Positions 1 through 12,312 of a stretch of DNA of 64,000 bases are shown here, one piece after another; within the stretch, counting starts at the first letter, position 1; each line of letters opens with the position of its first letter. The position numbers and the translations under genes were made by a program. The stretch lies in the NCBI RefSeq assembly GCF_009389715.1, contig NC_052400.1:2170001-2234000 (forward strand), written 5' to 3'. This DNA is from Phoenix dactylifera. Its lineage: Eukaryota; Streptophyta; Magnoliopsida; Arecales; Arecaceae. Under the pieces are notes generated by a model. It made no database searches. It saw only the letters and a list, made by a program, of their open reading frames with translations, and was not told the origin of the DNA.

Positions 1-71
1 GCCCAAAATTGGAAATGTGCGACTAATGAATATTCGATCCACTTATCCTTACTATCAGGTACCCACGTGTG

Positions 72-765
72 TAGGCTCCATTTGGCATAGCTTTTGGTGG
101 GCCGGAAAATATTTTCTGACTTTCCAAAAGTACTTTTAGATGGATTATGAGTATTTGGTAAAAAAACCCAGAAAACTACCTTAGCTTTACTAGAAAGCTA
201 AAACAACTTCTTATAAGAAGCTCCATTTTGGAGCTTCTTCGGAAAAATACTTTTAGTATGTATGTGAAAGCTGTTTTGATTTGTAATTTTTTTCTTTTTA
301 GACCAAAATACTCATAATAAAATATTATAATTACAAAAAATATCCTTTTATATATATATTAATATATAACAATAATGATTATAATATTTTATATCTTTAT
401 TATTGTATTACACTATAAATATAATATTATATTACATTATATCATAATACATTGATATGTTATATTATATAATATCAAACTATATTATACTATATAATAT
501 TATATTATTATATTATAATAATACTATATTACAATACAATAATATAATATTATATTATATATCTATGTATTAATATATATTATATTTTAATGTATTATTT
601 TGTATAATGTAAAGCAATGCTTTTTATGGTCATTTTATCATATCAAAATTATTTTTTTATTTTATTTATTATATATATATATATTAAAATTTTATAGTGT
701 TTTAGAAATATAGTTATCAAATAGTAAATAACCTTTTATAAAAATTTTACCCATGGAAGCCCTAA
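72..765. mobile_element. AT-rich inverted-repeat element (hAT-like MITE family), copy 1
   Basis: The left end reads GGCTCCATTTGGCATAGC. The right end, read on the minus strand, begins AGGGCTTCCATGGGTA, so the two ends form a degenerate terminal inverted repeat. The middle (about 340-600) is almost pure TATAATATTA-type sequence. Two other stretches match parts of it. Positions 44560-45060 match the left half and core in the same orientation. Positions 62567-62760 match the right-hand 130 bp in inverse orientation, including the block ATGATAAAATGAC. Three related copies with palindromic ends argue for a non-autonomous DNA transposon. No clear target duplication is visible, so the boundaries are approximate. 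Confidence 0.5.
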
Positions 766-988
766 TAACAATACCGTTTTACTTTACTAGTAGTACTCGG
801 GGCTACATGGTATATACTGGACGGGATTGTTACTTTCCCCTCTGTTTCGCCTTTTAAGTTTCGAGCCAAATCGAACCGTGTAGGCACGTGACCGACCTGC
901 TGCATTTTTACTTGGAGGAGGGGCTTGCTCCGTGTATTAACCGGAGCTGGGTGGCCATTTTCTTTGCGTTGCCCTCACCGGAGTAGTC

Positions 989-1002
989 TAGGGTTAGGGT
1001 TT
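989..1002 (+). promoter_or_regulatory. telo-box in the proteasome gene leader/promoter
   Basis: TAGGGTTAGGGTTT lies 33 bp before the PBA1 start codon. Telo-boxes (AAACCCTAA on the other strand) are known from promoters of plant ribosomal and other housekeeping genes, where they act close to the transcription start. Its role here is inferred from position only. No convincing TATA box is seen just upstream. Confidence 0.5.
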
Positions 1003-1034
1003 GCTCTTCTCGCTCTCCTCCGATCGAAGCGGCC

Positions 1035-4000
1035 ATGGATACCGATCTCAACGCGCCCCACTCCATGGGAACGACCATCATCGGGGTAACCTACGACGGC
1101 GGCGTCGTCCTTGGAGCCGATTCCAGGACGAGCACAGGTCCGATCTTCGCCTCCTTCGTATCCCACTTCTTCCCCTATCTTATTTAGCTTTTCCTGGAAA
1201 GAAAATGTGCGTATTTTACTCGATCCAACTCAAAATCGAATAAGGAAGAAAATCTCTCTCTCTCTCCCCAACTTTATTATACAGTCAGCAATTCGCAGCA
1301 AAGAAACCTGAACCTTGTCACCTGTCAAACGTTTCATTCGATTCACGATCGAAGTTGTGTAAACAAGGGTTTTTTTAATAAAAGATTAGTTTGAAGTACG
1401 ATTATGCGTCATTCATCTGTTTTTTTTGTTTTTATTGATCGGTTTAAATTTTTGTAGGAATGTATGTTGCCAATCGGGCGTCGGACAAAATCACACAGCT
1501 GACAGATAACGTTTATGTCTGTCGTTCTGGATCGGTAATCATGTCCTTCTGCATTCTTGGCAATTTCTGTTGTTTCCCCTATTTCAACAATTTAACACCG
1601 CATTTGTATGTTTTATTACCATTTTTTTTGCATTATATGATCTATTTTTGGGGGTAATCTGGCACTTGCCGGCACGATGATTGCTTACAGTTGTAAACCG
1701 CTAAAGACAGGAGGTGAATCTTAGGCTTTCTTCATTAGTTTCAAACACCATCATATGTTTTTAAGCCCAATCACGTAATGAAAAGTTTGAGAGCTACTCT
1801 CCACATACTACTCCACCAGCCCTTTTCATTTTTCTTGTGACCATTTTTCCCCCTCCTTGCCATTTCTCCTCACAATAGGGTTACAAATTCTAGAGCACAT
1901 GTCCTCATCCTTGGCTGGGTACATAAGCTGTGCACTTGCTGTAAATATGGACTAAAAACAATTGGTGGGTGTTAGGTTGGTCTCTATGAGTACCGAAGAC
2001 TGATATGGGACCACTATACAGAAAATTAGCAACATAGAAGCTTAAATGAGGTGTTTTGGTCCATTGATTATTTATCTTGCTCATAATAACTCAGATCTTT
2101 ATGATGGAAAGCTAATGTAATCCTCACAGAAACATTGATGGTGGACCGCTGCAGGGGAAGAGGGAAGGAGGAGGAAGAAGAGAAAGAGAGAAAGAAGAGA
2201 AGCAGAAAGAAGGCTAGGGTTTTTTTATTCAATCATTCAATGCCCTAATTCATGAGAGGGGTGGCCTTTATATAGGCCTTACATCAGGTCAATCAATTGA
2301 CGACATACCAAACTTGGATCTTCAATCAATTGACTAAGTTAACCGATTGATTACATACCAAAATTGATTCAATCACTCAACCCAATTACATGACTTAACA
2401 GTTAACCCAATTGGCTTGTCTAATAACAAAACAACTGACCAAATTGACTTGATTAAACAAAAGCAAAATGCAGAAAATAAAAATGAAACAGACTCAAATG
2501 ATGCGGGCTCGAGTGGACCCAATCCGAGGCCCGACTAAAACTGGTAGCTCAAGATCATCTCCTAGCCACAATGATGTCAATCCCTAGTGCGAAAGCGAAC
2601 GAGTGGCTCTGATGACTCGATCGTCCGAACGAACGGCTCTAATGTCCCCATCAAACATGCTTGAAATCATTATTTTTGGTTGCTGTTGTGTATCGTGCTT
2701 TGTGCTGTTGGTTCCTAAACGATGTCGACTCCTCTATTGTCGATTTTTTGTTTAAAGAATTTCCCATCACATTTGATGCCATCTATTCATAATTTCTTTC
2801 TCCTTTTTTTACATCCTTAAACTTTATTGGAGGCCTACTGCTCATAACATTTCTGAAATGTCATAACTATCTCATTATATTCTCTTGTTTGCTATCGGTG
2901 CCACTCTTAATTATGCTTGGGTTTGACATATCTAACTCCTCAAGGTTTACAGGACATTCGCTGGACATTCACTTTAACATCATCATCCATGCTATGCTCC
3001 TCTGGTGCTTATAGTCCTTATTCACTATAGAATATCCTAATCCATACAATAATTATGGTGGTGCAACTTTCTCAGAATTATCTTCTAAATCTAGCTGGTA
3101 TCTGATCATCACATGACTCTTTATAGGTGCATCCACACTTCATCCATCATGGTTGATTCTAATTAGGTCATCCATTTAGGTCTCACGTCGTTCTGTTAAT
3201 AGATATAAGTTGGAGAAGGCAATTTGACTAACAAGTGTCTTATCCCCCTAAATTTGTCTACATTCTGAGGGCGTGTTTGGTGTTGTTAAAAAAGAAAACT
3301 GTTTTTGTAACATTTAAAGTAAAAAATTACTTACTAAAGAAATTTTGTTTGGTAGCATTAACTAAGAAGTGCTTCTACAAGAAGAAAATTCAATAAAGCC
3401 ATTTTAGGAGAAGCTAGAAAACCTAGCTTTTGGCTTCTTTTGTCAGAACTTCTTAAAAAACAGGAGTGACACCAAACCCACCTTGAACTCATCTTATAAT
3501 CCCTATAATCCCTATAAAGTTGCATTGCATGAGCTTTATCATGGTCCTATTAACTTTCTTACTATATGAACTTTAAAATTTTAACCAAAATTTCGCCTTT
3601 CCTTGATTTCATCAATAAACGTTGCAATATTTGCTGGTAACATGCATTAATAGATCTTATCATGGATATCATTAGTATGTGCATCTATCACAAACAGGAA
3701 AAGTTAACACTAACTACCACCAAGGAGCTTGCTAATCCACATAAGTTCTTCCTACACTTTTGATTCTCAAGATTCATGCCCTTTTAGTTTGTATTTCCTC
3801 GTCATTACCAAGATGTGCCTTTGTATCCTTTTGTAAACTTATTTATTATTCACATTAAATTGACTAGGATCATCCACCTCTAGTTACCAATTACTCTCTT
3901 TATCTCTCTTGTTAAAGAAGCATGATGATATATTGGACATGTAAGCATTCACATCCAGCAGTAGTAGAACACTAGTGCGAGAATGGGGTATTCAGAACAC

Positions 4001-7000
4001 CCTTGTTATTTTTATTGGAACGAGGTTGTCATTATGCGTTAACGTTCGTTCATCAAATAATTGATGGCAACTATATTCCTTTCTAATGCATATATTTTTG
4101 CGTGCTCATATATAACTAATATTATTTCCTCATGTTTTTTTTTACCCTTTTGCTAACACTGATCAAGAATGTAGATACTAAATATCCTAGTGAAATAATT
4201 ATTTTGCTCCAATATTCATGGTTTCGTAGCTTTTATGGTGCAACCTAGCGTTTCTCTACAAGTTTGTGGTTCTTTTGCAGGCTGCTGATTCTCAGATTGT
4301 CTCTGATTATGTCCGTTACTTCCTTCATCAACATACGTGAGTTAAAACTACTAAATTTATTATAGTTTATCATTTATTAGAAAAATCCAACTATTTGAGT
4401 TGTGAAGCTTGAGTTAAAGCGCAACTCTAATCAATCAGAATGTTTTTTTTAAACTCAAGGAAAACATGAAGTATTTAGTGATTGTAGATGTTTACTTAGC
4501 TGGATAGATATGGTTGCCAGGGGGCATTACAACTGTGGTACTGATCTTCATGAAAACTTCTTTTTGGATGCAGAATTCAACTTGGGCAGCCTGCTACTGT
4601 CAAAGTGGTTGCTAACTTAGTTCGATTATTGTCATACCAAAACAAGGTAGTTCTCCATGGCATTTATTTATCTTTAGAACTTTCAGTTCAGAGGCATTAT
4701 TTGTTTCTCATAATAAACTGTGAGAGAATTGATGGAATACCATTTAGTTTTGCATTGTCAAAGTCCTTTTACAGGATAAAATGGGTACTTCTTGTTATTT
4801 ATATATGAAGATTGTCTTTTCCTGGTGATTATGATGAGCTGGCTGGCAACCAAAATAGACATAATGGTTTTTGTCTAACAATTGTACTGCTTCTCGTGCA
4901 TTGTAAATCTTGCTGGACATTGCGCAATGTGATATCTGCTGCAAATTCTTTTTCCACCCATTCGACTGTATACTCATATCATGATATCCTAAACTGCTTC
5001 TAGAAATCTGCATATGGTTCACTTTTTGCCCTTTGTCTATTATTCTATTTTGTTTCATGATTTTATTTTTATCGTGAATTGTTTAGAACATGCTACAAAT
5101 GGGCCTGATTGTTGGTGGATGGGATAAATATGAAGGAGCTCAAATATACTCTGTGCCTCTTGGAGGGACGATACTGAGGCGACCTTTTGCAATTGGAGGT
5201 GTGTATCATGCTCTAAGTTAAAGGACCTTTTATACATGATTGAAATGCATCTAATTTCTATGGAAATCACTTATTCTGATATCCTCACTATAGACATGCA
5301 GAAACATGCCCCAGCTCACAGTAATTTTGAATATTACTTTATGGCATTTCATCATGCCCTTGCAGGTTCACGAATTTTCCCCTTCTTTCAGATTATCCTC
5401 CATCAACTGATCTCCAGGTAGTGATAGGGCATTCTTCCTTGGTGGTCAAGGGATTTTCTCCATTGTTTCAGTGAATTTAGGCCTTGCCCAAGGAAATGCT
5501 TGAATTGCCTGCAGCCTTTTCCCATATTTGACCACCCTGAAATGAATGAGTTGTTGCGGAAAAAAATCACTGTTTATCTTGTGCAGGCTTCTTTTTAGGT
5601 CAAATGCAATTCATACTTCTCAGGGTCGTATGTTCTTCAACCAAGACCTCTACGTCTGACAGAAAACTAGATTTTTTAAGTGATTTTCAGATTAGCCTTT
5701 GAACTCCCCTACACCATATCTACCATTAATCAGGATTGCATGGCATTAGTATGTCTTCACAGTGGCATTAACCCGTCTGATCTCTTTTCTTGCCTAAACT
5801 TCCAATCTGATAATTAGTTAATTCATATCCTTTTCTGCAATTTCTTACTTTTGAAACTTTAATAAATGGGTTTTTAAAGGTATATTAATGTTTGAATTTC
5901 TAGTTATACAAGACAACCATTTTAATTTCCCACTCTTGAAGTCTTGCTGTTCTTGTCCTTGGTCAGGTTTTTGGGTCATTATGCGTAGTAATCATAGAAA
6001 TCTTATGAGGCTAGGTTTAGTTAGACATAATGCTAATAAGATCTTTTCCTCTCTAATTCTCATTAAGTTCATCATTGCTTTTCCTTACCATCATTGTTAC
6101 GCAAAGCTTGTCTAGATGTCCTCATAACCTGCTAGCAATTTTCATTTGCTGATTCTTTTTCTTTCTTTTTCTTTCTACCATTTTGTTTTCTAGTACAAAT
6201 TTAAAACTTATGGGTGTATTTCTGCATAAAGGTGTTTACTTTATAAAACAGACCTATTTGTGGCTCTTCACTAGTGTAAAATTGAATGGAGTTTTTTTTT
6301 TTTTTTGCACCTTTGTATACCAGATAACTATTGCAAAAAGAAACTATAATTCTAAGATTTCTCTCTGTCTCTCTCTCTACACATACTATGTACATATAAT
6401 TGTCTACACAAATAGATATTGTTGGTTTTCAATCAATTACCTATTTTGCCTATGCATTGAATTTTAGATGATTAACAAATGAAGGTACATCACATGTCCT
6501 GCTTGTTCATATTAGAGCCAAAGACATACACATTGCATTGTGTCATTTAGACACATGATATACCCCACAATTGGAAGATTGTGTTATTGTCAGGAGATAT
6601 GTGAGTAGCTTGTTAATATGGGTGCTGAAATATTATCTGTTTAACTTTTACTATGTTTTTAATTGCTTTCTGGGAAACATTTGTAGATTTTTTGATTATC
6701 AAATTTGATTTTTGCCTCATCTATACCAAACTAACATCCTACATTATAATAAATATTCTTGTCAATTGTCAATCAACTTGCCATGTAGGCATAAACACTC
6801 ATATTTTTGTTGAAATCCTATCCAGAAACTAATTTTTATTGTCATTTTTGGGTGTAAACCAACAAAATAAAGACAATAAGCTCAAAATTGATTAGTGAGG
6901 ATTTGAAGATGAAAAACAGCAATTGAAACTATAGTGAGATGATAGAATTTGAGTTCATTTAATTGTATTTATGAGCTGACCATGTGTCCTGCTGTATTGG

Positions 7001-9600
7001 CCTATACACCATGTATGGCCCAATATTGGGGCTCTACGGATACAAACTTGCTAGATGTGCACTCCCTTTATCATGCTGGCATGTGGCAACCATATTGGAT
7101 GATATGTATTAAATGAGATAGAACTATATGGCTGAACAAATAAATCATTTAAATCATTGGTTCAAAATGAACATGGAACAGCAGGAAATTGCTTCCATAA
7201 CCCAAACTTCCAGGTCCATGCCTTAATTATGTGTATGCATAAAAAGTTTATACCCTTGTGTCAGGTCATCTCTGTTGACAAAACCCTCCTCTCCCCTCCT
7301 TTATGAGATCACGATTTTCTATGACAATCTATACTTTATGCAAGGTGACAAACAGCCTTGTTCACACGTTAGACTGCATTCGCCATGTATCTGCTGACCA
7401 TTATTTTCTCACGTATGAGATTCCAACCTTCTACTTCTATTATCACCTCATGCTAAAGTTTGTTATATGCTTATTCTCCTAATGGGGACCAAAAAATTAT
7501 TAATTAATTGCACAATAGAGATAGGACCTTTGTGCACATGCATGGCAAACCCTTGATTCTAAATATATGATGCATTAAATGATTGCACAGGATATTCAGA
7601 AAACTTGTTGTTGCTTCTACTAGGAGAATAAGTTCATTAAGAGAAGAAAAGAGAAAAAAGTTTACTTGCATGGAGTGGATGAAGGTCAATGCATGGAATT
7701 TATCATATAATGGCTGTCAATGGTAACAATTTTGCATCTAACAGGATCTGGTTCCAGCTACTTGTATGGATTCTTTGATAAAGAATGGAAGGAAGGCATG
7801 AGTAAAGATGAAGCCGAGGTATGTAAAGTGGAAATCAAGTGACTAATGTTTCACCTGCCTCTTTTTTTTTACATCAGAATTTCTCTTCTAAACTGACTTG
7901 TATTTTTTGGTCAGATCTTGTAAACTAAATTGGTTCCATGATATTGTGTTTCCTGGGTTCTAGTTGTACAACAGAAACTATAAAGATGCCATGTTCTGGG
8001 CTACAACACGCTAACAGCTATAACATGCTAATAGCCAAAAGAAAGTCTAAGTGTATATGTGTGTGTATAAGGGTGTATAATATGCAAATTTGTCATTTTC
8101 ATCCTATCATGGATGTTAAAAAATTTATAATTTCTGAAATTTCTAGCTCCCATTTCTCCTAGAAATGCATTGCAAAACAATCCTAGCATGAAACTGTGAA
8201 ACAGTGTTCTTTTTTCATAAGGAAGTGGTCAATGCTAATAGTCAGTAATGTCTGATAAAAAAGTTTCATTTCCTCCCATAATGATTAATTATTTGATGAT
8301 CTCTCTCTAAAAGAAGTCAGCAGATAAATATATGGTTCTGCATTGAACTTACATTACATTAATATTTCTAGCAATGGGACACTAAGTGATGCAGATATCC
8401 TGGTCTGACTCAATTCTGGTTGTCATGCTCTGTGTGATTATAAATATATACATTGATCTATAGGTCCTTTGTGACGAGGGCATCATTTCGCCCGATACAC
8501 TTTTTTTTTTATTTGATTCGTTAGCAGACCAAGATGTTTATCTTTGTTGCCTTGTTTATGTGCTTATGCTAATATTAATTCATAAAGACATTCAGACAAG
8601 ATTTTCCAGACCATTAATACCAGGAATTTGCCTGACATTTTTTGGCATCTTTCCTATGCAATGCAGAAGTTAGTGGTGGAAGCAGTCTCTCTCGCCATTG
8701 CACGCGATGGAGCGAGTGGAGGTGTTGTCCGCACTGTTACTGTGAGTATCTAAACTATATTCACCATACAAGATCATGTCATCAGCAGATTTCCCAGGAA
8801 ACTGTTATTCAAAATTTATGCCTTATAGGAATCAGCTTTTCTTTTTCCATTTTTCATTTCTAAACAATTTACATGCTGTACCTTCACAAAGATTTGCCAT
8901 CATTACCTTTCAATTTTTTATGTTAAAATGGATGCAGTTGATGAGTGTCGAGGTTCTTTTTTATTCAGACTTCAATTGCATACATTTTTTGCTTGTGGTT
9001 TCTACCCTTTGTTCAAGTAGTCTGTATGACCCCATGTTCTCCATGACTGTAAAATTTCATGGATGATAGGTTTCCCGGCTTCTGACACATGGTATATTTT
9101 GCTTTCCCCTGATGTTTGCTCAATTTGTTATGATATGTTCACTTTGGTGAACTTGATTAAAATTCTTGTCATGGACTTACTGGCCTATCATGTGGATTAT
9201 GGCTGCATTAGTTAAATGAATGGATGTCAACCGTCATATCAAATGACATCTAGTAGAGCCATCAAATATCGACCTTGTGGTTCTGCAATGCACCTTTCTT
9301 CGATTTGATCTCTTATTCTAAAAAAGGCAATAAGCTCTTTGATTCTGCAACATCCATCAAAACAGTGCTTGCTTTCCTTCTTCAGCAAATTTTGAAATGC
9401 CCATCAGATTGCAATTGAGACCTCATTCCAATGTTGTATGATCTCACTGAGAATTGATGGTTTTGCAGATCAATGCTGATGGTGTTACGAGGAACTTCTA
9501 TACTGGTGACTCTCTGCCATTGTGGCATGAAGAGCTGGAGCCCCAAAATTCCCTGCTCGATATCCTCTCCTCCAGCAGTGCTGAGCCAATGAGCACATGA
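1035..9600 (+). CDS. PBA1: 20S proteasome subunit beta type-6 (beta-1, caspase-like), spliced
   Basis: Catalytic beta-1 subunit of the 20S proteasome core, which degrades ubiquitinated proteins in cytosol and nucleus. Coding exons: 1035-1137, 1458-1534, 4281-4336, 4574-4646, 5087-5198, 7745-7818, 8667-8741, 9469-9600; 702 nt, 233 residues, the usual family length. All introns are GT-AG and phases fit. The 12-residue propeptide ends in Gly before Thr13 (mature Thr1, the nucleophile). Asp29 and Lys45 are mature Asp17 and Lys33 of the catalytic set. Arg57 is mature Arg45, the residue that gives acidic P1 preference. The SGS motif is at 142-144. The ATG at 1035 is the family start and matches the short propeptide. 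Introns 2 (2.7 kb, with a solo LTR and a MITE) and 5 (2.5 kb) are long. All key residues are present, so the gene looks functional. Confidence 0.97.
2131..2658 (-). mobile_element. solo LTR of an LTR retrotransposon with 5-bp target duplication
   Basis: The element is 2136-2653 (518 bp). It begins TGATGG and ends CCATCA, a 6-bp perfect terminal inverted repeat of the TG...CA kind. It is flanked by AACAT at 2131-2135 and again at 2654-2658. On the minus strand a TATATAAA box (plus-strand 2268-2275) is followed by a pyrimidine-rich leader, so the LTR promoter points against PBA1. No internal region or second LTR follows, which fits recombination to a solo LTR. It sits wholly inside PBA1 intron 2. 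Imperfect repeats of CAATCAATTGA occur within it. Confidence 0.85.
3268..3483. mobile_element. small MITE in PBA1 intron 2
   Basis: About 215 bp. The left end reads GGGCGTGTTTGGTGT. The right end, read in reverse complement, begins AGGTGGGTTTGGTGT; 12 of 15 bases agree. The pattern GTTTGGTGT at the end is typical of plant non-autonomous hAT-like elements. No target duplication is clear, so family and exact ends are uncertain. Confidence 0.45.
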
Positions 9601-11288
9601 GCACATGGATCTTCAGCACTGGTTTCATGCCCAGCATGACCTTTTCACATTGAATGCCATCTTCTATTACTTTGGAATGACTTTGTGCCCCACTTCTGGA
9701 GTTCGGTACTGGATTGCCCCTGGCTGAATTATTGATCATATTTCACTGCACAAGTGCTTGGAGCTTAGTGCTAATTAAGTCTTGGAAAATACTTTGATCA
9801 AGTGTGATGAGTATTGTGGATTTTATTCATCATAGTATAAAGCTATTGCCAGGAAAAGAACGTTCATTTGAAGCTATGAACTTACTGTTTTTCTTGTAAT
9901 GAGATATTCATCAAAACTTTGAGTTCTTATCTGCAGTACTCCTAAAAGTAAACAGTTCCGGTTTTGATCTAAACTACCCCCTGCTAATTTGATTATTGAA
10001 AGTAAATCCCTAAATTTACACTAATTAGTATGAACAACAAGGTACTTTTGTGTCATTACTCTTATTATATAATCGAATTCTTTTGACAACTCGTTTGCCC
10101 TATAATGATTAGCATAAATAATGTGTTATTTATATCATGATATTTTTTATTATATAAGTAAAACAGACAATTATAATTTTTCTTAATTCCTGTTCATCAG
10201 GCTGGTTGCATATTCCTTTAATTTCTCCTCGTAAATTAATACTTTTATTTCATTTTATATTAAATTTATTTATAAACATCTATTAATCTCTGATTACATT
10301 TATCTATTTTAAAAAAAAGCATATACGTCTCTTTGAATGAGAAATTAAAGTTGCTTTTCAGTTATAAAGATAGCTACCTTTTCTCTCTGTAAACACCTTC
10401 CTCTACTGTTTCTGTATGTGATTTGTGTTTGATGTGTGTGCAATAATCCACATCAAATAACGATCGTTTGCGTTTAGCGCCTGTTCTTGAGTTTATTGTG
10501 GAGGGAGTTTGTCTTGTGTTAGTGCTAGAGGCATGCATGTTGGTTCTCGATGCTTTGAGTTTTAGAGATCGCCGACTTCACTTATGTTATAAGAAATCTT
10601 GCTGATTCATGGTTCTTCCCTGTTCCTTTCGTTTCTGTTCCTCCGTTCATTCTTTTCATTATTTTTTCCCCTCTCTGTCTCTCCCTTTTTGTTTCTTTCT
10701 TCCCTCGAGATCATCCACTCTTCTTGCAACCGCTTCATAATCTTAAGGAATTAGTGGTAATTGTGCACCGCATACAGAAAAATAGGTAACTCGTTACTGG
10801 ATATGCAAGAGGTTTGGTGGAGCTAGGATGAATCATTCAACCCTTTTGTACCTTATTTTTTTTCTTGATAAAACAATTGGCTTTATTTTAGTGAAGCTAT
10901 TGTCACTGCCTCAGCCTCTTATTTCCATGGTACAACAGCATCTTCTCTTCTCCCTTTATAATTAAAGTTGCAATGTCCGCATAGCGAACTATGAAGTAGT
11001 GAAAGGTGTTCGAAGCACCTTGATGTCTAATTTGCTACCGAGCAATGCACATTATTGGCTTAATAACAAGCTTGCTCAAGCTTGGTTCAGGTGATAAAAC
11101 AAGCTAATGTTTAGCATATGCTGTCAAGCTTGGCCTGCAACGAATTTCCATTTTCCCATAATACGTGTGCCTTGCGTGGGGGCATATTGGATGGAATTTT
11201 GACAGTTGTGAAGCTCTTTCTCGACTTCTAAAATTGTTGCTGTTGGAATTTTGACAATTGTTGCTGTTGTAAGTTTATAAAGGAATGG

Positions 11289-11340
11289 TTTTTTTTTTTT
11301 TTTTTTTTGGAGGGGGGGGGGGGGGGGGGGGTGGTGGGGG
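11289..11340. repeat. adjacent homopolymers T20 and G20
   Basis: Twenty T, then GGA, then twenty G and a further G-rich TGGTGGGGG. The pair is low-complexity and may be a sequencing or assembly artefact. If real, the G run could form a quadruplex. Confidence 0.9.
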
Positions 11341-12293
11341 AGTGTGCTTTTCTTAAAAAGGAGTTTTTAGAACTGCAGTGCTGGTATCTCTTTTTTTTTC
11401 ACTTCTACGAAGATGTGCTACTATATATCCATAGAAGACGGTGAAAACTTTATATTCAATAAAGTTATGCATGTGATGCAATGCAGGTATAGGTATTATG
11501 ATTTATTGGAGCACACCAAACTTTGCAAGAGCCAGCAAATTCATGCGCGAATATTTTAAAAAGCAAATATTTGATTTTATTGTACCAGAATGTAATGCCA
11601 GAACATATGCTTCTATGAAGCATTTTTGGCATATAAATAAAATTTTGGAGAGAACATCCTCTATAGAATAAACATTTTGTCGTCCTATTTTATCTTCAAT
11701 TTGGTGTGGATGTTTGAAGTTTACTTCTGATGATCAAATTCCTCTTCAGTCTTCATATGATAAAAGAAAAAAAAGCACTCCTTAATTTTTTTTCCCTTGT
11801 GATATTCGGCATATACATGTGCTGAATGATAAGGATCTGAATGTCATGTCTTACGAGGGCATTTACATGTGTTAAATGGATCCAATAGTACCTAGATTCA
11901 ATTTTGTATTTGAATCCAACTGGTTATGGATATAAATTCCAGCATTATCTATATCGTATAAAAGAAAAACATCAATAGATCATTAAATATCTCTTGCTGT
12001 TTGTAACCTTGTTTAGTCAAGACCTAAACTTCATAAGAAATAGATGGCAGTGTTAACACATCGCATCGTTGATTTGGTAGATCATAAAATCAATTATCCA
12101 ATTGATATATGTAGTAACAATATTAATGTTTCTCAACTAAAAATAAATATAAATATAGATATTTTATTATCCGATTTATATCGGAACCTTTTTTGCCCTA
12201 CGTACGAGGTATAAGGTCCAAATTCCAGCTTTCCCTGTTCTGATCCAAAAGTTCTCGCGTAAGGTGACGGCTCGACTATCCTATTGTCTTCTC

Positions 12294-12312
12294 GAGAGAG
12301 AGAGAGAGAGAG
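12294..12312 (+). repeat. (GA)n tract abutting the AIG2-like start codon
   Basis: An uninterrupted GA dinucleotide run ends directly at the ATG. GA/CT tracts in 5' leaders are common in plants and can bind GAGA-binding (BBR/BPC) factors. A regulatory role here is only a possibility. Confidence 0.6.

Larger units (their letters stand above)
9601..12312. other. intergenic: PBA1 3' region and AIG2-like promoter side
   Basis: No coding exon is recognised between the two tandem genes. The first few hundred bases must hold the PBA1 3' UTR. The middle is ordinary AT-rich sequence. A T20 run followed by a G20 run lies at 11289-11331. The end becomes the 5' leader of the AIG2-like gene, with a (GA)n tract running up to its ATG. 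Confidence 0.6.
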
